A stretch of DNA of 32,093 nucleotides from CAZTLI01 sp964614375 (GCA_964614375.1 CAZTLI010000005.1:1-32093), one strand, 5' to 3'; shown: positions 1 through 9,304, counted from the stretch's first letter. The notes: generated from the sequence alone by a model not told the origin. A program made the numbers and translations.

Positions 1-1
1 C

Positions 2-3000
2 AATATCTACGCGGGGCATGTGGAACTGACGATATACACGCTGCTGATTATGGCCTACTACGCGGCGTTTCGATTGGCGGCGATAGGGTGGCGCGGGCGG
101 TCACAGGTCAATCGCGATGTGATACAGACAGGCGTATGGCTCGTCGGCATGGTGGCGGTGGGATTTGCGATTGGCGCGCTGCAATTTTTGCCCCTGTTTG
201 AACTGGTGACGACCAACTGGCGTTCCGGTTCGGCAGATTTCCAGACCGTGCTCGGTTGGGCGCATCCCATCCGCGATGTCGTGCAATTCGTCATGCCCAA
301 CTTTTACGGCAATCCAGCGCATCACACTTATTTCGACTGGTTTACAATGCAGACCGTGACCGACTTCACCAACGCGGCGGGACAGTCGATTCGCACGATT
401 GATTGGGGCATCAAAAATTATGTCGAAGGCGCGCTCTATCTCGGTATATTGCCGCTGGCATTGGCAATTTACAGTTTATTTGTGCGCCGGCGTGTGACTC
501 ATTCTGATGAACCAACCGGCGCGCCGCCGTATCGGGCGTTATTTGCGTCGCTGGGTGTGATTGCGCTGACGTTCATGTTCGGCGCGCCGACATATATCCT
601 CATCTATATCCTGCCCGGATTGAATCAATCGCATACGCCGTTCCGCTGGGTCTATGCCGTGACATTGTGTGTGGCGGCGCTGGCAGGTTTTGGGATGGAT
701 GCCTTAAACGCCCGCCGTCCCTTGCGCGACACCTCCCCCGTAGACGCGGGAGGAAAAGAGACACCTTCTGAAAACCGTCACGACAAGTTAGCGCGCCGCT
801 TCGGGATTGCGCTCATTGGGGCGGGAAGCGCGATTCTCGGCGGACTATTGCTCAGCCGGGTTTTCTATCCACAGCTTGAACCGCTGGTTGACCGCATCTT
901 TCGTGGGATGGCAGAGGCAGAACGGGCATTTTCGTCAGCAAGCATGTTTTATAGCTATCAATTCACCAATGTGCTGATGTTCGGCCTATTCACGCTGCTA
1001 GCGGGCGCGGCTTTTTTGCTGATTCGACGCACGCAGTGGGGCGTGTGGCTGGCAATCGGGCTTGTCGCAGTCGATTTGATGGTCGCGTCGTGGGGATTCA
1101 ACCCGGCGTCCGACCCGGCGCTGCTCGATTTCACACCGCCCGCGATTGCGTGGTTGCAAGAAAATAGCGAGGGCTGGCGCTACACCGTGCTCGATGACCC
1201 CACACAGCCTATCCCCGACATGATGAATGCCAATATGGGCTGGCGGTACGGGCTGGATGACATTCGCGGCTATGACAGCATCATCAGCGGCGACTATGTG
1301 GCCTTTATGGGGATGCTCGCGCCACAGGTGCAGCTTGACCACAATCGCATTGCGCCCTTTTACACCGCCTATCCCGATACCATTGCCTATGACTATCGTG
1401 CAGGGCTTCAATCGCCGCTGCTGGATTTGCTCAATGTTCGGTATATCGTCACCCACACCACGACAGACATTGACCTGCCCATGTACCGCCTGGTCTATGA
1501 TGACGAAGTCCGCGTCTGGGAAAATGTGGACGCCCTGCCGCGGGCCTATACTGTTGCCAGCGACCATCTGGATACCGAATCGCTGACCGTGCCGTCCGTG
1601 TATATCGAAGCGACGATCACGCGCGCTACCGGACGTGAACTATTCATCGACGCGCAGGCGCAAGGCCCGTCATGGCTCATCGTCAGCCAGACTTACTATC
1701 CCGGTTGGCGCGCATTCATCCGTCCACAGGGCGCGGGCGAAGATTCCGAGACTCCCGTCGAAGTGCAGCGCGTGCAGGTCAATTTTCAGGGGGTGATGCT
1801 GCCGGAAGCAGGGGATTACACGGTGCGACTGGTCTATAGCCCGGCGAGTTTTCAGATTGGTCTGTTCGGGTCAATTATGGGTGTGGCTGTCGTGACGCTG
1901 ATGATTGGGATATGGTTATGGCGGGCATTCGTCGGCGTCAATACAGAAGAAAGCAGCACGGCCTCGCGCGTCGCCCGCAACAGCGTCGCGCCGATTATCC
2001 TCAATCTGTTCAATCGTGGCATTGATTTCGCCTTCGCGCTGGTGATGCTGCGTATATTGGGGCCAGAAGACGCCGGGATTTATTATTACGCCGTATTCAT
2101 CTTCGTCTGGTTCGATATTTTCACCAATTTCGGCCTCGACCTCTTCCTCATCCGTGCCGCTTCTCGTCACAAAGCGGACGCCGGACACTATTTCTATAAC
2201 ACGACGTTTTTGCGCCTGTTATTGAGCGTGGCGGGGATTGGCCTGCTGGCGGGTTTTCTGGCGATTCGGCAGGCGACAGTCGAACCCGCGCTGTCGAGCG
2301 AGGCGCTGCTGGCGATTGGTTTGCTGTATATCGGTCTGTTCCCCGGCAGCCTCAGCAAAGGCATGACCTCGCTGTTTTACGCCTATGAAAAGGCCGAGTA
2401 TCCGGCGGCGATTGCGACGATTACCAGCATCAACAAGGCCGTGTTTGGCGTCATCGCGCTGATTCTCGGTTATGGCATTGTCGGCCTGGCGGCGGTGAGC
2501 ATCATCAACAATCTGCTGACGTTTGTCGTGCTGGTCTATACCGGGCGGGCACTCATCGGGCACATCGCGCAGAAACGCCCTGACGCGGGTTTGATTCGTT
2601 CCATGATGGGCGAAAGCTGGCCGCTGCTGGTCAATCACTTTCTGGCGCACATCTTCTTCCAGATTGACGTGCTGATTATCGAACCGGTGCGGGGCGCGCT
2701 CGAACTCGGACGGTACAGCGTGGCCTATCGCTGGATTCTGGCGATTAACATCATCCCGGCCTTTTTCACACAGGCGCTGCTGCCCGTAATGTCACGTCAG
2801 GCGCATGAAGACCGCGCCGCCTTCAAGCGCAATTATCAATTGGGACTCAAACTCCTTGTGGCGCTGGCGCTGCCGCTGGCGGTCTTTTTCACGGTGACTG
2901 CCGAACCGCTGACATACATCCTCGGCGGGGCGGAATATCTACCGGATGGGGCGATTGCGCTGCAACTAATGGTCTGGAGCATTCCCATTGGCTGGATGAA

Positions 3001-3442
3001 CAGCCTGACGCAGTACGCCCTGGTCGCGCTCGATTTACAGCGGCGGATTATGCGGGCGTTTGCGCTGGCGGTGCTGTTCAATATCGTCACCAACCTCATT
3101 TTCATCCCGCAGTATGGGTATCGCGCCGCCGCGATTACGACGATTTTCAGCGAATTGATGCTGTTCGTGCCGTTTGTGTGGCTGCTGCATGGCGCGATTG
3201 GGCGCGTGGCATGGCTGGATATTCTGTGGCGTCCGCTTGTGGCGTCGGGCGTGATGCTGACCGTCTACCTCGTGCTAGCGACTGTGCAGCCGTTGGTCGC
3301 GCTCATCATCGCGGGCGCAGCCTATGGGGTGACGATTCTGGCGCTGCGACCACTGTCTGCCGACGAAGCCGCCGTCCTCGCACCCCTCATCCCACAGCGC
3401 CTGAAATCGCTCCCCCTGCTCAAACCTGCGTTACGGGTGTAG
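2..3442 (+). CDS. YfhO-like membrane protein fused to a Wzx/MATE-type flippase (5' truncated)
   Basis: The reading frame is open at the window start. A GTG at 20 could be read as a start, but the frame continues upstream, so the true N-terminus is probably outside. Numbered from that GTG, residues 1-350 are hydrophobic segments and residues 350-625 a soluble domain with YfhO hallmarks: LLNVRYIVT near 471, the DALPRAY motif near 504, and YYPGWRA near 559. A transmembrane segment follows at about 613-637. From about residue 650 a second unit begins (ARNSVAPIILNLFNRG) and runs to the end as some 12 hydrophobic segments typical of polysaccharide flippases. YfhO-family proteins are GT-C-like membrane proteins linked to cell-envelope glycosylation; Wzx proteins flip lipid-linked sugars. 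I infer a role in exopolysaccharide or cell-wall glycan assembly. No stop codon or frameshift separates the two halves. Confidence 0.85.
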   Translation, partial: NIYAGHVELTIYTLLIMAYYAAFRLAAIGWRGRSQVNRDVIQTGVWLVGMVAVGFAIGALQFLPLFELVTTNWRSGSADFQTVLGWAHPIRDVVQFVMPNFYGNPAHHTYFDWFTMQTVTDFTNAAGQSIRTIDWGIKNYVEGALYLGILPLALAIYSLFVRRRVTHSDEPTGAPPYRALFASLGVIALTFMFGAPTYILIYILPGLNQSHTPFRWVYAVTLCVAALAGFGMDALNARRPLRDTSPVDAGGKETPSENRHDKLARRFGIALIGAGSAILGGLLLSRVFYPQLEPLVDRIFRGMAEAERAFSSASMFYSYQFTNVLMFGLFTLLAGAAFLLIRRTQWGVWLAIGLVAVDLMVASWGFNPASDPALLDFTPPAIAWLQENSEGWRYTVLDDPTQPIPDMMNANMGWRYGLDDIRGYDSIISGDYVAFMGMLAPQVQLDHNRIAPFYTAYPDTIAYDYRAGLQSPLLDLLNVRYIVTHTTTDIDLPMYRLVYDDEVRVWENVDALPRAYTVASDHLDTESLTVPSVYIEATITRATGRELFIDAQAQGPSWLIVSQTYYPGWRAFIRPQGAGEDSETPVEVQRVQVNFQGVMLPEAGDYTVRLVYSPASFQIGLFGSIMGVAVVTLMIGIWLWRAFVGVNTEESSTASRVARNSVAPIILNLFNRGIDFAFALVMLRILGPEDAGIYYYAVFIFVWFDIFTNFGLDLFLIRAASRHKADAGHYFYNTTFLRLLLSVAGIGLLAGFLAIRQATVEPALSSEALLAIGLLYIGLFPGSLSKGMTSLFYAYEKAEYPAAIATITSINKAVFGVIALILGYGIVGLAAVSIINNLLTFVVLVYTGRALIGHIAQKRPDAGLIRSMMGESWPLLVNHFLAHIFFQIDVLIIEPVRGALELGRYSVAYRWILAINIIPAFFTQALLPVMSRQAHEDRAAFKRNYQLGLKLLVALALPLAVFFTVTAEPLTYILGGAEYLPDGAIALQLMVWSIPIGWMNSLTQYALVALDLQRRIMRAFALAVLFNIVTNLIFIPQYGYRAAAITTIFSELMLFVPFVWLLHGAIGRVAWLDILWRPLVASGVMLTVYLVLATVQPLVALIIAGAAYGVTILALRPLSADEAAVLAPLIPQRLKSLPLLKPALRV

Positions 3443-3506
3443 CAAATCCCGCCCCAAACTTGTATTCAGGGCGGCGTAGACGTGGCAACAATTGTGCGAT
3501 AGTTTG

Positions 3507-4616
3507 TTAGTCGTTGATTCGCCAAAGTCGTACTGTGTCATCTGAGGAAGCAGAAGCTATTACAGTCCCATCGGGTGAAAACACTAGATCGTTCACAATA
3601 TCCGTGTGACCTTCGAGTAGGGCTTGCTGCTGTCCAGTTTCCACATTCCACAACCGTATTGTATTATCTTCGGCAGCAGAGGCAAGCAGCGTGCCGTCGG
3701 GTGAAAAAACCACTGTGGTAACGGTACCGGTGTGACCTACAAGAACAATTTGTCGTTGTCCGGTTTCTATATCCCACACAATAATCGTGTCGTCTTCTGA
3801 ACTCGAAGCAAGTAGTGTTCCATCAGGTGAAAACGCTACACTATCTACCGCTCCTGTGGGCCCGTTAAATATGGGGCGATGCTCATTAGACCCTAAATCT
3901 GCTACAATTATTCCGCCGGGAAATAATCCGGCAGCAATCGTCATCCCATCGGGTGAAATTGCCATGGATACAATATGACTGGCATTAAAAGTTCCAAATT
4001 CTGCGATTTGTTGTGTAGTCTCGATATCCCAAACGATTACCTCACCGCCACCAGATGCTAGTTGGCTACCATCTGGTGAAAATATGACCACGGTTATGGC
4101 ACGGGTGTGGCCTTCAAGTACAGCGATCTCCTGACCTGTCTCCGTATTCCACAATCGTACTGTATTGTCATCTGAACCTGAAGCGAGGATAGTACCATCT
4201 GGAGAGAATGCCACACTACTAATCCGATCATCGTGGCCTTCGAGCACGGCTCGTTGCTGACCTGTCTCCACATCCCAAACGATTACTGTTTGATCAAACG
4301 AACCCGAAGCAAGGGTTGACCCATCTGGAGAGAATACGACACTTCTCACGGAGTCGGTGTGGCCTTCGAGCACGGCTCGTTGCTGACCTGTCTCCACATC
4401 CCAGAGGATGACTGTATCATCATTGGCGCCCGAAGCAAGGGTTGACCCATCTGGAGAGAATACGACACTTCGCACACTCCCGGTATGGCCTTCGAGCACA
4501 GCATCTTGGGACACACGATTGGCGGTATCTACTGTGATAGCTGGACGCGAATCTCCCGATGAGCATCCTCCCAATAATGCCATAAATATTAGGAGGAGTA
4601 GCAGTTTGTACATCAT
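3507..4616 (-). CDS. WD40-repeat lipoprotein
   Basis: A 369-residue protein. It begins with a lipoprotein signal: a hydrophobic run, then LLGGC with the lipidated Cys at 18. From about residue 40 to the end there are eight WD40 units of about 42 residues, most with the pattern GHT...V.FSPDG..LASGS.D.TV.LWD.ETGQ. Repeats 4-5 are the most divergent. It should form a beta-propeller anchored outside the cytoplasmic membrane and act as a binding platform; the partner is unknown. The ATG at 4616 has GGAG about 10 nt upstream. The gene converges with the flippase fusion and is divergent from the small ORF at 4824. Its base composition looks clearly more AT-rich than its neighbours, and two of its repeats are nearly identical in DNA, suggesting recent repeat duplication or transfer. 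Confidence 0.85.
   Translation of the reverse strand: MMYKLLLLLIFMALLGGCSSGDSRPAITVDTANRVSQDAVLEGHTGSVRSVVFSPDGSTLASGANDDTVILWDVETGQQRAVLEGHTDSVRSVVFSPDGSTLASGSFDQTVIVWDVETGQQRAVLEGHDDRISSVAFSPDGTILASGSDDNTVRLWNTETGQEIAVLEGHTRAITVVIFSPDGSQLASGGGEVIVWDIETTQQIAEFGTFNASHIVSMAISPDGMTIAAGLFPGGIIVADLGSNEHRPIFNGPTGAVDSVAFSPDGTLLASSSEDDTIIVWDIETGQRQIVLVGHTGTVTTVVFSPDGTLLASAAEDNTIRLWNVETGQQQALLEGHTDIVNDLVFSPDGTVIASASSDDTVRLWRIND
4234..4485 (-). repeat. Tandem 126-bp duplication inside the WD40 gene
   Basis: Two consecutive 126-bp units (4234-4359 and 4360-4485) encode adjacent WD40 blades. They share a run of 44 identical bases at their left ends (from TGGCCTTCGAGCACGG) and a second long identical block (GAAGCAAGGGTTGACCC onward). 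The middle parts differ. The other blades of this gene are much more diverged in DNA, so this pair arose or was homogenised recently. Confidence 0.85.
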
Positions 4617-4741
4617 AAAGGTCTATCTCCATATATGAAGTAATGTAGATGTTCGTTTAATGCCAAAGGCGTAAAATTCTAATAGTTACAAATATGCAAA
4701 TCGCCGCCATATTATATCTGCCTTACGCACCCTGTCAAATT

Positions 4742-4794
4742 AGCAAATAGTTATTTGCTGAAGCCTGCCCTGCGGGTGTAAATACGCATATAAT
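4742..4794 (+). promoter_or_regulatory. Perfect inverted repeat and TATAAT box between divergent genes
   Basis: AGCAAATA-GT-TATTTGCT at 4742-4759 is an exact 8-bp dyad with a 2-bp centre. A TATAAT hexamer follows at 4789-4794, 30 nt before the start of the small plus-strand ORF at 4824. No good -35 box is visible at the usual spacing. The dyad lies between the divergent WD40 gene and the small ORF, where an operator would be expected. The assignment rests on pattern only. Confidence 0.4.
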
Positions 4795-4823
4795 AGGTTT
4801 AAAGGATTTGCGGAGACAGCCTC

Positions 4824-5057
4824 ATGACCACAATTGGGAACATGACACTCGATGAATTGAAGCAGTTAATCGTTGAGTTGATAAAAGAACAGCGCGAGGG
4901 GGATGATTTTGACCTCACCAACGCTGAATTGACGGATAATGCCGCCGATATGCGAACGGTAGAAGAAGTGTTCGAGTCCATAGAGCGCAATCGCTGGACG
5001 CCGCCTCCGGGCACACCATCCCCCTCGCAGATGATTCGGGAAGACCGAACCACATAA
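4824..5057 (+). CDS. Small conserved-type hypothetical protein (77 aa)
   Basis: A 77-residue acidic protein. The first half is a predicted helix (TLDELKQLIVELIKEQ). The second half carries TVEEVFESIERNRW followed by a proline-rich TPPPGTPSPSQMIRED tail. From memory, this tail type recurs in small cyanobacterial and Chloroflexota proteins, some of them antitoxin-like; no partner toxin is adjacent here. The ATG at 4824 has GGAG at 4812-4815, 8 nt upstream, and a TATAAT box at 4789. A second in-frame ATG at 4842 is possible but lacks a visible ribosome site. Function unknown. Confidence 0.6.
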   Translation: MTTIGNMTLDELKQLIVELIKEQREGDDFDLTNAELTDNAADMRTVEEVFESIERNRWTPPPGTPSPSQMIREDRTT

Positions 5058-5173
5058 TCGGTACTGCCCACACCGCCTGAAATCAAAGGCTTTCCCTTGC
5101 CAGATGCGGCAAGAGTTTCGCCTCAATGCGTTCACGGGGCATGTAACCGACGATACGCTCAACCGGCGACCCA

Positions 5174-6073
5174 TCACTCCACACCATCCACATTGAGACC
5201 CGCGGCGCGGGCGCGTTTGATGACACTGAGGGCGGCGCGCACCATCGGCATATCGACCATGCGGTCTTCAAAGCGGAATGCCCCTTTGCCCTCTGCCTGA
5301 CTTTGATTGTGGGCTTCAATCAACCGCCGCGCATAGTCGATTTTATCGGGCGTGGGGGTGAACGTATTCTGTATCGGCGCGACCTGTCTGGGATGAATCG
5401 CCAACTTGCCATCGAAACCCATATTGACCGTTTGCTCGGTTTCGGCGGCGATTTCTTCCGCTGTGAAGTTCAAGTCGGTGATGAGGGTATCTATCGCCTG
5501 TAAATTGAAGGCTTTGGCATGGGTCACGACGGCACTGCGGGCATAAAACACTTCCCAACCCTCTGGCGTCCGCAGCGCGCCCATATCGCCCGCGAGGTCT
5601 TCCGCGCCAAAAATCAGCGCATCGAGTCGGGAATCGGACGTGGCTATTTCGCGCAGGTTGACCACCCCAAGCGCCGTCTCAATAATCGCCAGAATCCGAA
5701 TCGCACCCACATCCCACCCATGCCGCACTTCGGCCTCGGCGATGATGCTGCTGACGTGCTGCACCTGCCACGCATCCTCGACTTTCGGCAGCACATAGCC
5801 ATCGGGCTGTCCGTCAATCGTGATTTTGATGTCATCGGCATAGAGCCAACCGGGGATAATCATGTTGGTGCGGACGAGTCGTTCGCTGCCCAGAAAATTG
5901 ATTTCTTCCAGCGCCTCCAGGACAGAATAGCGGGCAGTGATTTTGTTGTTTTCCGCCACGCCATCTTCCAAATCCATGATGATGCTATCTACATCCAGTC
6001 CCGCGCCTTTTTCAATCTTGCGGCGGGAATCACCCGGCATAAACAGCAGTGCGCGTCGTCGTCGTTTACTCAT
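5174..6073 (-). CDS. HpcH/HpaI aldolase / CitE-like (malyl-CoA lyase-like) enzyme
   Basis: A TIM-barrel lyase of the CitE/malyl-CoA lyase superfamily, which splits or forms C-C bonds in (3S)-malyl-CoA-type or citryl thioesters with Mg2+. Counting from the ATG at 6073 (299 aa): ALLFMPGDSRRKIEKG at 8-23 is the phosphate/CoA-side loop; VRTN (Arg69) is the usual substrate arginine; IIETALG with Glu132 and GAEDLAGDMG with Asp159 are the expected Mg ligands; GKLAIHP near the C-terminus is also typical. The frame stays open upstream to 6166, but those 31 residues do not look like the family, so I chose the internal ATG. The exact substrate cannot be read from the sequence. In Chloroflexota related enzymes serve the 3-hydroxypropionate cycle, but nothing else from that cycle is nearby. 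Confidence 0.8.
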   Translation of the reverse strand: MSKRRRRALLFMPGDSRRKIEKGAGLDVDSIIMDLEDGVAENNKITARYSVLEALEEINFLGSERLVRTNMIIPGWLYADDIKITIDGQPDGYVLPKVEDAWQVQHVSSIIAEAEVRHGWDVGAIRILAIIETALGVVNLREIATSDSRLDALIFGAEDLAGDMGALRTPEGWEVFYARSAVVTHAKAFNLQAIDTLITDLNFTAEEIAAETEQTVNMGFDGKLAIHPRQVAPIQNTFTPTPDKIDYARRLIEAHNQSQAEGKGAFRFEDRMVDMPMVRAALSVIKRARAAGLNVDGVE

Positions 6074-6258
6074 CAGTCCGTATATCCACCCGTGCAATAG
6101 AGACGGCGATGTGCTGCCTCTATAGAATCTTAGTATTTTGGCTATCAACACGCAGATACCCTGCAAATGCTGTGCATTTGCTGACTAGCTGTATCAATAC
6201 AGTGTAGTCGATAGTGGTGTGTTGTGCCGACTATTTAGGCAAATTACCGGATACCGGA

Positions 6259-6555
6259 TTATTCGCGCGGATATGGCAGGGCGTCAATCGCTTCGGCGGC
6301 ATCAAAATCCTTGTAGGTGAGTTTGTTGCCAGCGGAATGCGTCGTAAAACTGACCGTCACCTTGCGCCAACCAATATGCAAATCGGGATGATGGTCAAAG
6401 CCTTCGGCAATCGTGCCAATCGCCGTCGCCAGCGCCAACCCGCCCAGATAGCTATCCAGTTTGAACGTTTTGGTGAGTGTATCGCCGTCGCGCGCCCAAC
6501 CATTCAGGTTTTCCATGCGTTCGATAATTTCCGCGTCATTAAGTGCCTGTGCCAT
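6259..6555 (-). CDS. Pterin-4a-carbinolamine dehydratase
   Basis: A 98-residue protein of the PCD/DCoH family, which dehydrates 4a-hydroxytetrahydrobiopterin to regenerate the cofactor of aromatic amino acid hydroxylases. The signature EGFDHHPDLHIGW is present, giving the catalytic histidines His55 and His56, with the third at His73 in THSAGNKLTYKD. Length matches the family. An upstream TTG at 6570 keeps the frame open, but the ATG at 6555 has GGAG 9 nt upstream and that site would lie inside the longer version, so 6555 is the start. No aromatic amino acid hydroxylase is visible in the window, so the role may be general pterin recycling or another function of this fold. Confidence 0.88.
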   Translation of the reverse strand: MAQALNDAEIIERMENLNGWARDGDTLTKTFKLDSYLGGLALATAIGTIAEGFDHHPDLHIGWRKVTVSFTTHSAGNKLTYKDFDAAEAIDALPYPRE

Positions 6556-7615
6556 AGCTGTCTTCTCCAACCTAGCGATAGATACTGTCCCTACTGTAAC
6601 AATCCACTATAAGACTGCTGTTAATGGAACAGTGATGGGCGTATTGTGTGCCTCCATTGTACCCTGTTGAACTGCCTCACTCACACTTTACAGCACAAAA
6701 TCGTCAAAATGAACCAAACAAACCCATCAATCTGTAGGGCGGGTTCAAGGCGGGTGTTATTCAGGCGATAGGGCGGTTGCCTATCCTGATATTACTGGCA
6801 AGTGCATAGCGACACAGGCCACATCTTGCCTCGACCGGGACAGGCTGTGATGGATGTGTGCTGATTCTGCGGATGTTGTGCCGGATTAGCGCCCGATCCT
6901 AACACTGCTGGCTCGTTTGCGGGCGTGTCATGGACTGTGTTCGGATTCGCACGGCTGATGTTTGGGGCGAATGCCGCCGCCAGCATCGCAAATAGTGGCG
7001 CGCTACAGCACGGCTGAATCCAGCCACCGCATCGCATTTGATAGGTGCGCTGTACGATATTCGGGCTGTCTATGCCATGTCGTAAGGATTGGACGAGAAA
7101 ACGAAAGGCAGCGGACGTAACGAACCAACATCGCAATGATTCAACACGGAAAGTGTAAGGGCAAAATAGAAACCACCTTACAACTTCCCTAAAATCGTAA
7201 ATGAACAGCCCGGTCTGTGGCGCTTGCTATGCCGCCGCGCATCGCTGTCGCTGCCCGTGATGCAGCATCTCGGTGGGCAGGTATAGCCGCGTATCGCGCA
7301 CACCGTTGACCACTTCGCACAGGCAGACCGCGCCGGCGCATGTCCGTTGTGATACGCAGCCACCTCTTAACACACGTCCTGACATAGTACGCCGTGTTAA
7401 GACCACAGGTGACACGTATCCCGACGCAGATGTATTTAATTTGCCACATCGCGCCCATAAATCGTGCCGATCAACCGCCTTACAGGTTGTCCGGCTTTGT
7501 GTGGTTTGTTTTAGGTTGTTGTGAGGTCATGTTTTATTTATGTGATAGGACGAAATTCTACCCTTAAGGTCATCAATCGTTCGACCCGATTATGCCCAAA
7601 AAAAGGTAGAGGATC
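6556..7615. other. About 1 kb without a supported gene
   Basis: Open frames here (for example 6792-7136 on the minus strand) are short, rich in Cys, Arg and His, and lack a ribosome site or recognisable motif, so I do not call them. There are short imperfect GGGCGG-containing repeats near 6735-6780. I see no tRNA, transposase remnant or clear terminator. The last 80 bases presumably contain the promoter of the gene at 7616. The stretch could be a decayed gene region or hold an undetected RNA. Confidence 0.5.
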
Positions 7616-9304
7616 ATGTTCAGCAAAATACGTTTACTCAGTTTCACAATTCTTGTTCTGGCAACAATTATCGGTTTCGCTTTCGCCCCGTCCAACAGCG
7701 CGCAGGCCATTCAGAATCCGGCAACCGCGGGATTAAACGGTGTGACAAACATCACCGCGCAAGCAGGCTGTACAGTCGTTGATATTACGGTCAGTCTGGC
7801 AGATGATGGTGAACCCGTCATGGATAATGGTGCTTTTGATAATTATACGTTGGTTGTGTATGATGGCGCAGGAACAGTTATCGCCATTGATGATGCGTTT
7901 TCAGGTGCTGCCCTACGCCCTGCCCAAATTCACACGATTAACGATACACACCCCAACAATCCGGCATCCTATCCATTTGAAGTTCGCATGTATGATGTAG
8001 TCGCAACGGGCAATCAACTTGCTGATATTCCTGCAATTGAAGCATCACCACTCATTGATACCCTCGCAGGCATCGACCCGACTGGCTTTGCAGGCGCGCT
8101 GGGTTGCAACCTGCTGCCGAACGCGACCAATGTCACACTCGATGCAACCGCGACCTGTGTGCAGGTAGCGGGCGTCAACGATGGCACAGTCGATATTGAC
8201 ATCAACGCGGGCGATGGCCCCTTCGATATCACAACCAGCAACGGCGGCAATCAGCTTGGCGTCGCCGCAGGCACATATAACTTCGCCAACGGGCCAACCT
8301 GGGCCAACATCACGGTGACAGAAACGGGCGGTGATACCGAAAATATCGCCTTCAACAATATCGACTGCACGCCACCCGTGACCAATGTGTTGACCGTAAC
8401 GGCAGCCTGTGTGGGCGCGAATCTGCGTGTGAACATCATCGGCGGCGATGGCCCCTTCGATATTGACATCAATGCAGGCGGTATCGTCCAGAATGGCGTT
8501 GCAGCGGGTATCTACAACTTCCCCGGCCCCGCCACATGGACAGCCATCACCGTGACCGAAACGGCGTTCGATAACGAAGTCGCCAATCTGGGCAATCGTA
8601 CCTGCACGACCCCGCCTGCGGGTGGTGGTGGCGGCGGCGCACCGGCGGCGACAACCGCAACAAACGTCCCGACTCCGCCCGACAACCGCCTCAACTGGGG
8701 TCATGGTGACCATCTCGGTATCCTGTATCCATCGCAAGATACATCGGGCAATCCGTCTATCGAACTCTACTGCCTGAATGAACAGGGCGCCGTATTCCTC
8801 GGCTTCCACATCACCTTCGCCATGATCGCGGGTTATGATACCAATCCGAGTGTTAATACCGAAGTGGCCCGCAACAACGACTGCCCCGCCGCCTTCTATA
8901 TCCTTGATACAGGCGAGTATCAGGTCAACATCGGGCCAGATGCCGAAGGCAAGACCGAAGTCGTCATCTTCAACGACCTGTTCGGTGGCGACATCTACTT
9001 CTATACCCTGTACGGCGCACCCGGCGGCGTTCCCGGCAGCGCAGCGACCAATAGCAGCAGCAGTTCAAACAGCAGCGCTGGACTACCCGGCGCATACACA
9101 CCGCTGTCCAACTGCCGCGTGACGACGACAGACATGGTGAACTTCCGCACATTCCCGGTCACGGGCGATGTGATCACCATCATCCCCTTCGACTATGAAA
9201 TGACCGCCCATGCCCGCAGCGGCGACTGGTTCGAGGTCACATTCATGGGCGACACCGGCTGGATAAGCGACGGCTTCGCCAGCACATGGGGCAACTGTGG
9301 CTAG
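7616..9304 (+). CDS. Secreted multidomain protein with C-terminal SH3b domain
   Basis: A 562-residue exported protein with a Sec signal ending near Ala31 (SAQA). The mature part has three sections. The first, about residues 45-170, is a beta-rich segment. Next come two homologous beta repeats, recognisable by GDGPFDI followed by GVAAG.YNF and W..ITVTE, ending in a Gly-rich linker (PPAGGGGGG). The third is a domain of about 110 residues (NRLNWGHGD to the IYFYTLYG region) also found in the next gene. After a Ser/Asn-rich linker the last 65 residues form an SH3b-type domain (NFRTFP...WFEVTFMGDTGWIS). SH3b domains usually bind wall or surface ligands, so a cell-surface role is inferred. GAGG lies just upstream of the ATG, and a strong terminator follows at 9342. 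Even Cys spacing suggests disulfides outside the cell. Confidence 0.82.
   Translation: MFSKIRLLSFTILVLATIIGFAFAPSNSAQAIQNPATAGLNGVTNITAQAGCTVVDITVSLADDGEPVMDNGAFDNYTLVVYDGAGTVIAIDDAFSGAALRPAQIHTINDTHPNNPASYPFEVRMYDVVATGNQLADIPAIEASPLIDTLAGIDPTGFAGALGCNLLPNATNVTLDATATCVQVAGVNDGTVDIDINAGDGPFDITTSNGGNQLGVAAGTYNFANGPTWANITVTETGGDTENIAFNNIDCTPPVTNVLTVTAACVGANLRVNIIGGDGPFDIDINAGGIVQNGVAAGIYNFPGPATWTAITVTETAFDNEVANLGNRTCTTPPAGGGGGGAPAATTATNVPTPPDNRLNWGHGDHLGILYPSQDTSGNPSIELYCLNEQGAVFLGFHITFAMIAGYDTNPSVNTEVARNNDCPAAFYILDTGEYQVNIGPDAEGKTEVVIFNDLFGGDIYFYTLYGAPGGVPGSAATNSSSSSNSSAGLPGAYTPLSNCRVTTTDMVNFRTFPVTGDVITIIPFDYEMTAHARSGDWFEVTFMGDTGWISDGFASTWGNCG

Noticed and set aside
998..1567. Minus-strand 189-aa open frame inside the YfhO region
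   Set aside because: It is antisense to a strongly supported gene and has no family features; it reflects GC-rich codon structure.
5174..6073. Evidence for a 3-hydroxypropionate CO2-fixation cluster
   Set aside because: One CitE/malyl-CoA-lyase-like gene alone is not enough; no malonyl-CoA or propionyl-CoA cycle genes are nearby.
5519..6100. Plus-strand 193-aa frame opposite the CitE-like gene
   Set aside because: Antisense to conserved catalytic motifs; no ribosome site or recognisable domain.
6792..7136. Minus-strand 114-aa open frame
   Set aside because: Composition (Cys, Arg, His, Trp rich), no ribosome site and no motif; probably chance.
8045..8809. Minus-strand 254-aa open frame opposite the SH3b protein gene
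   Set aside because: The plus frame has a signal peptide, domains and a terminator; the antisense frame has none.
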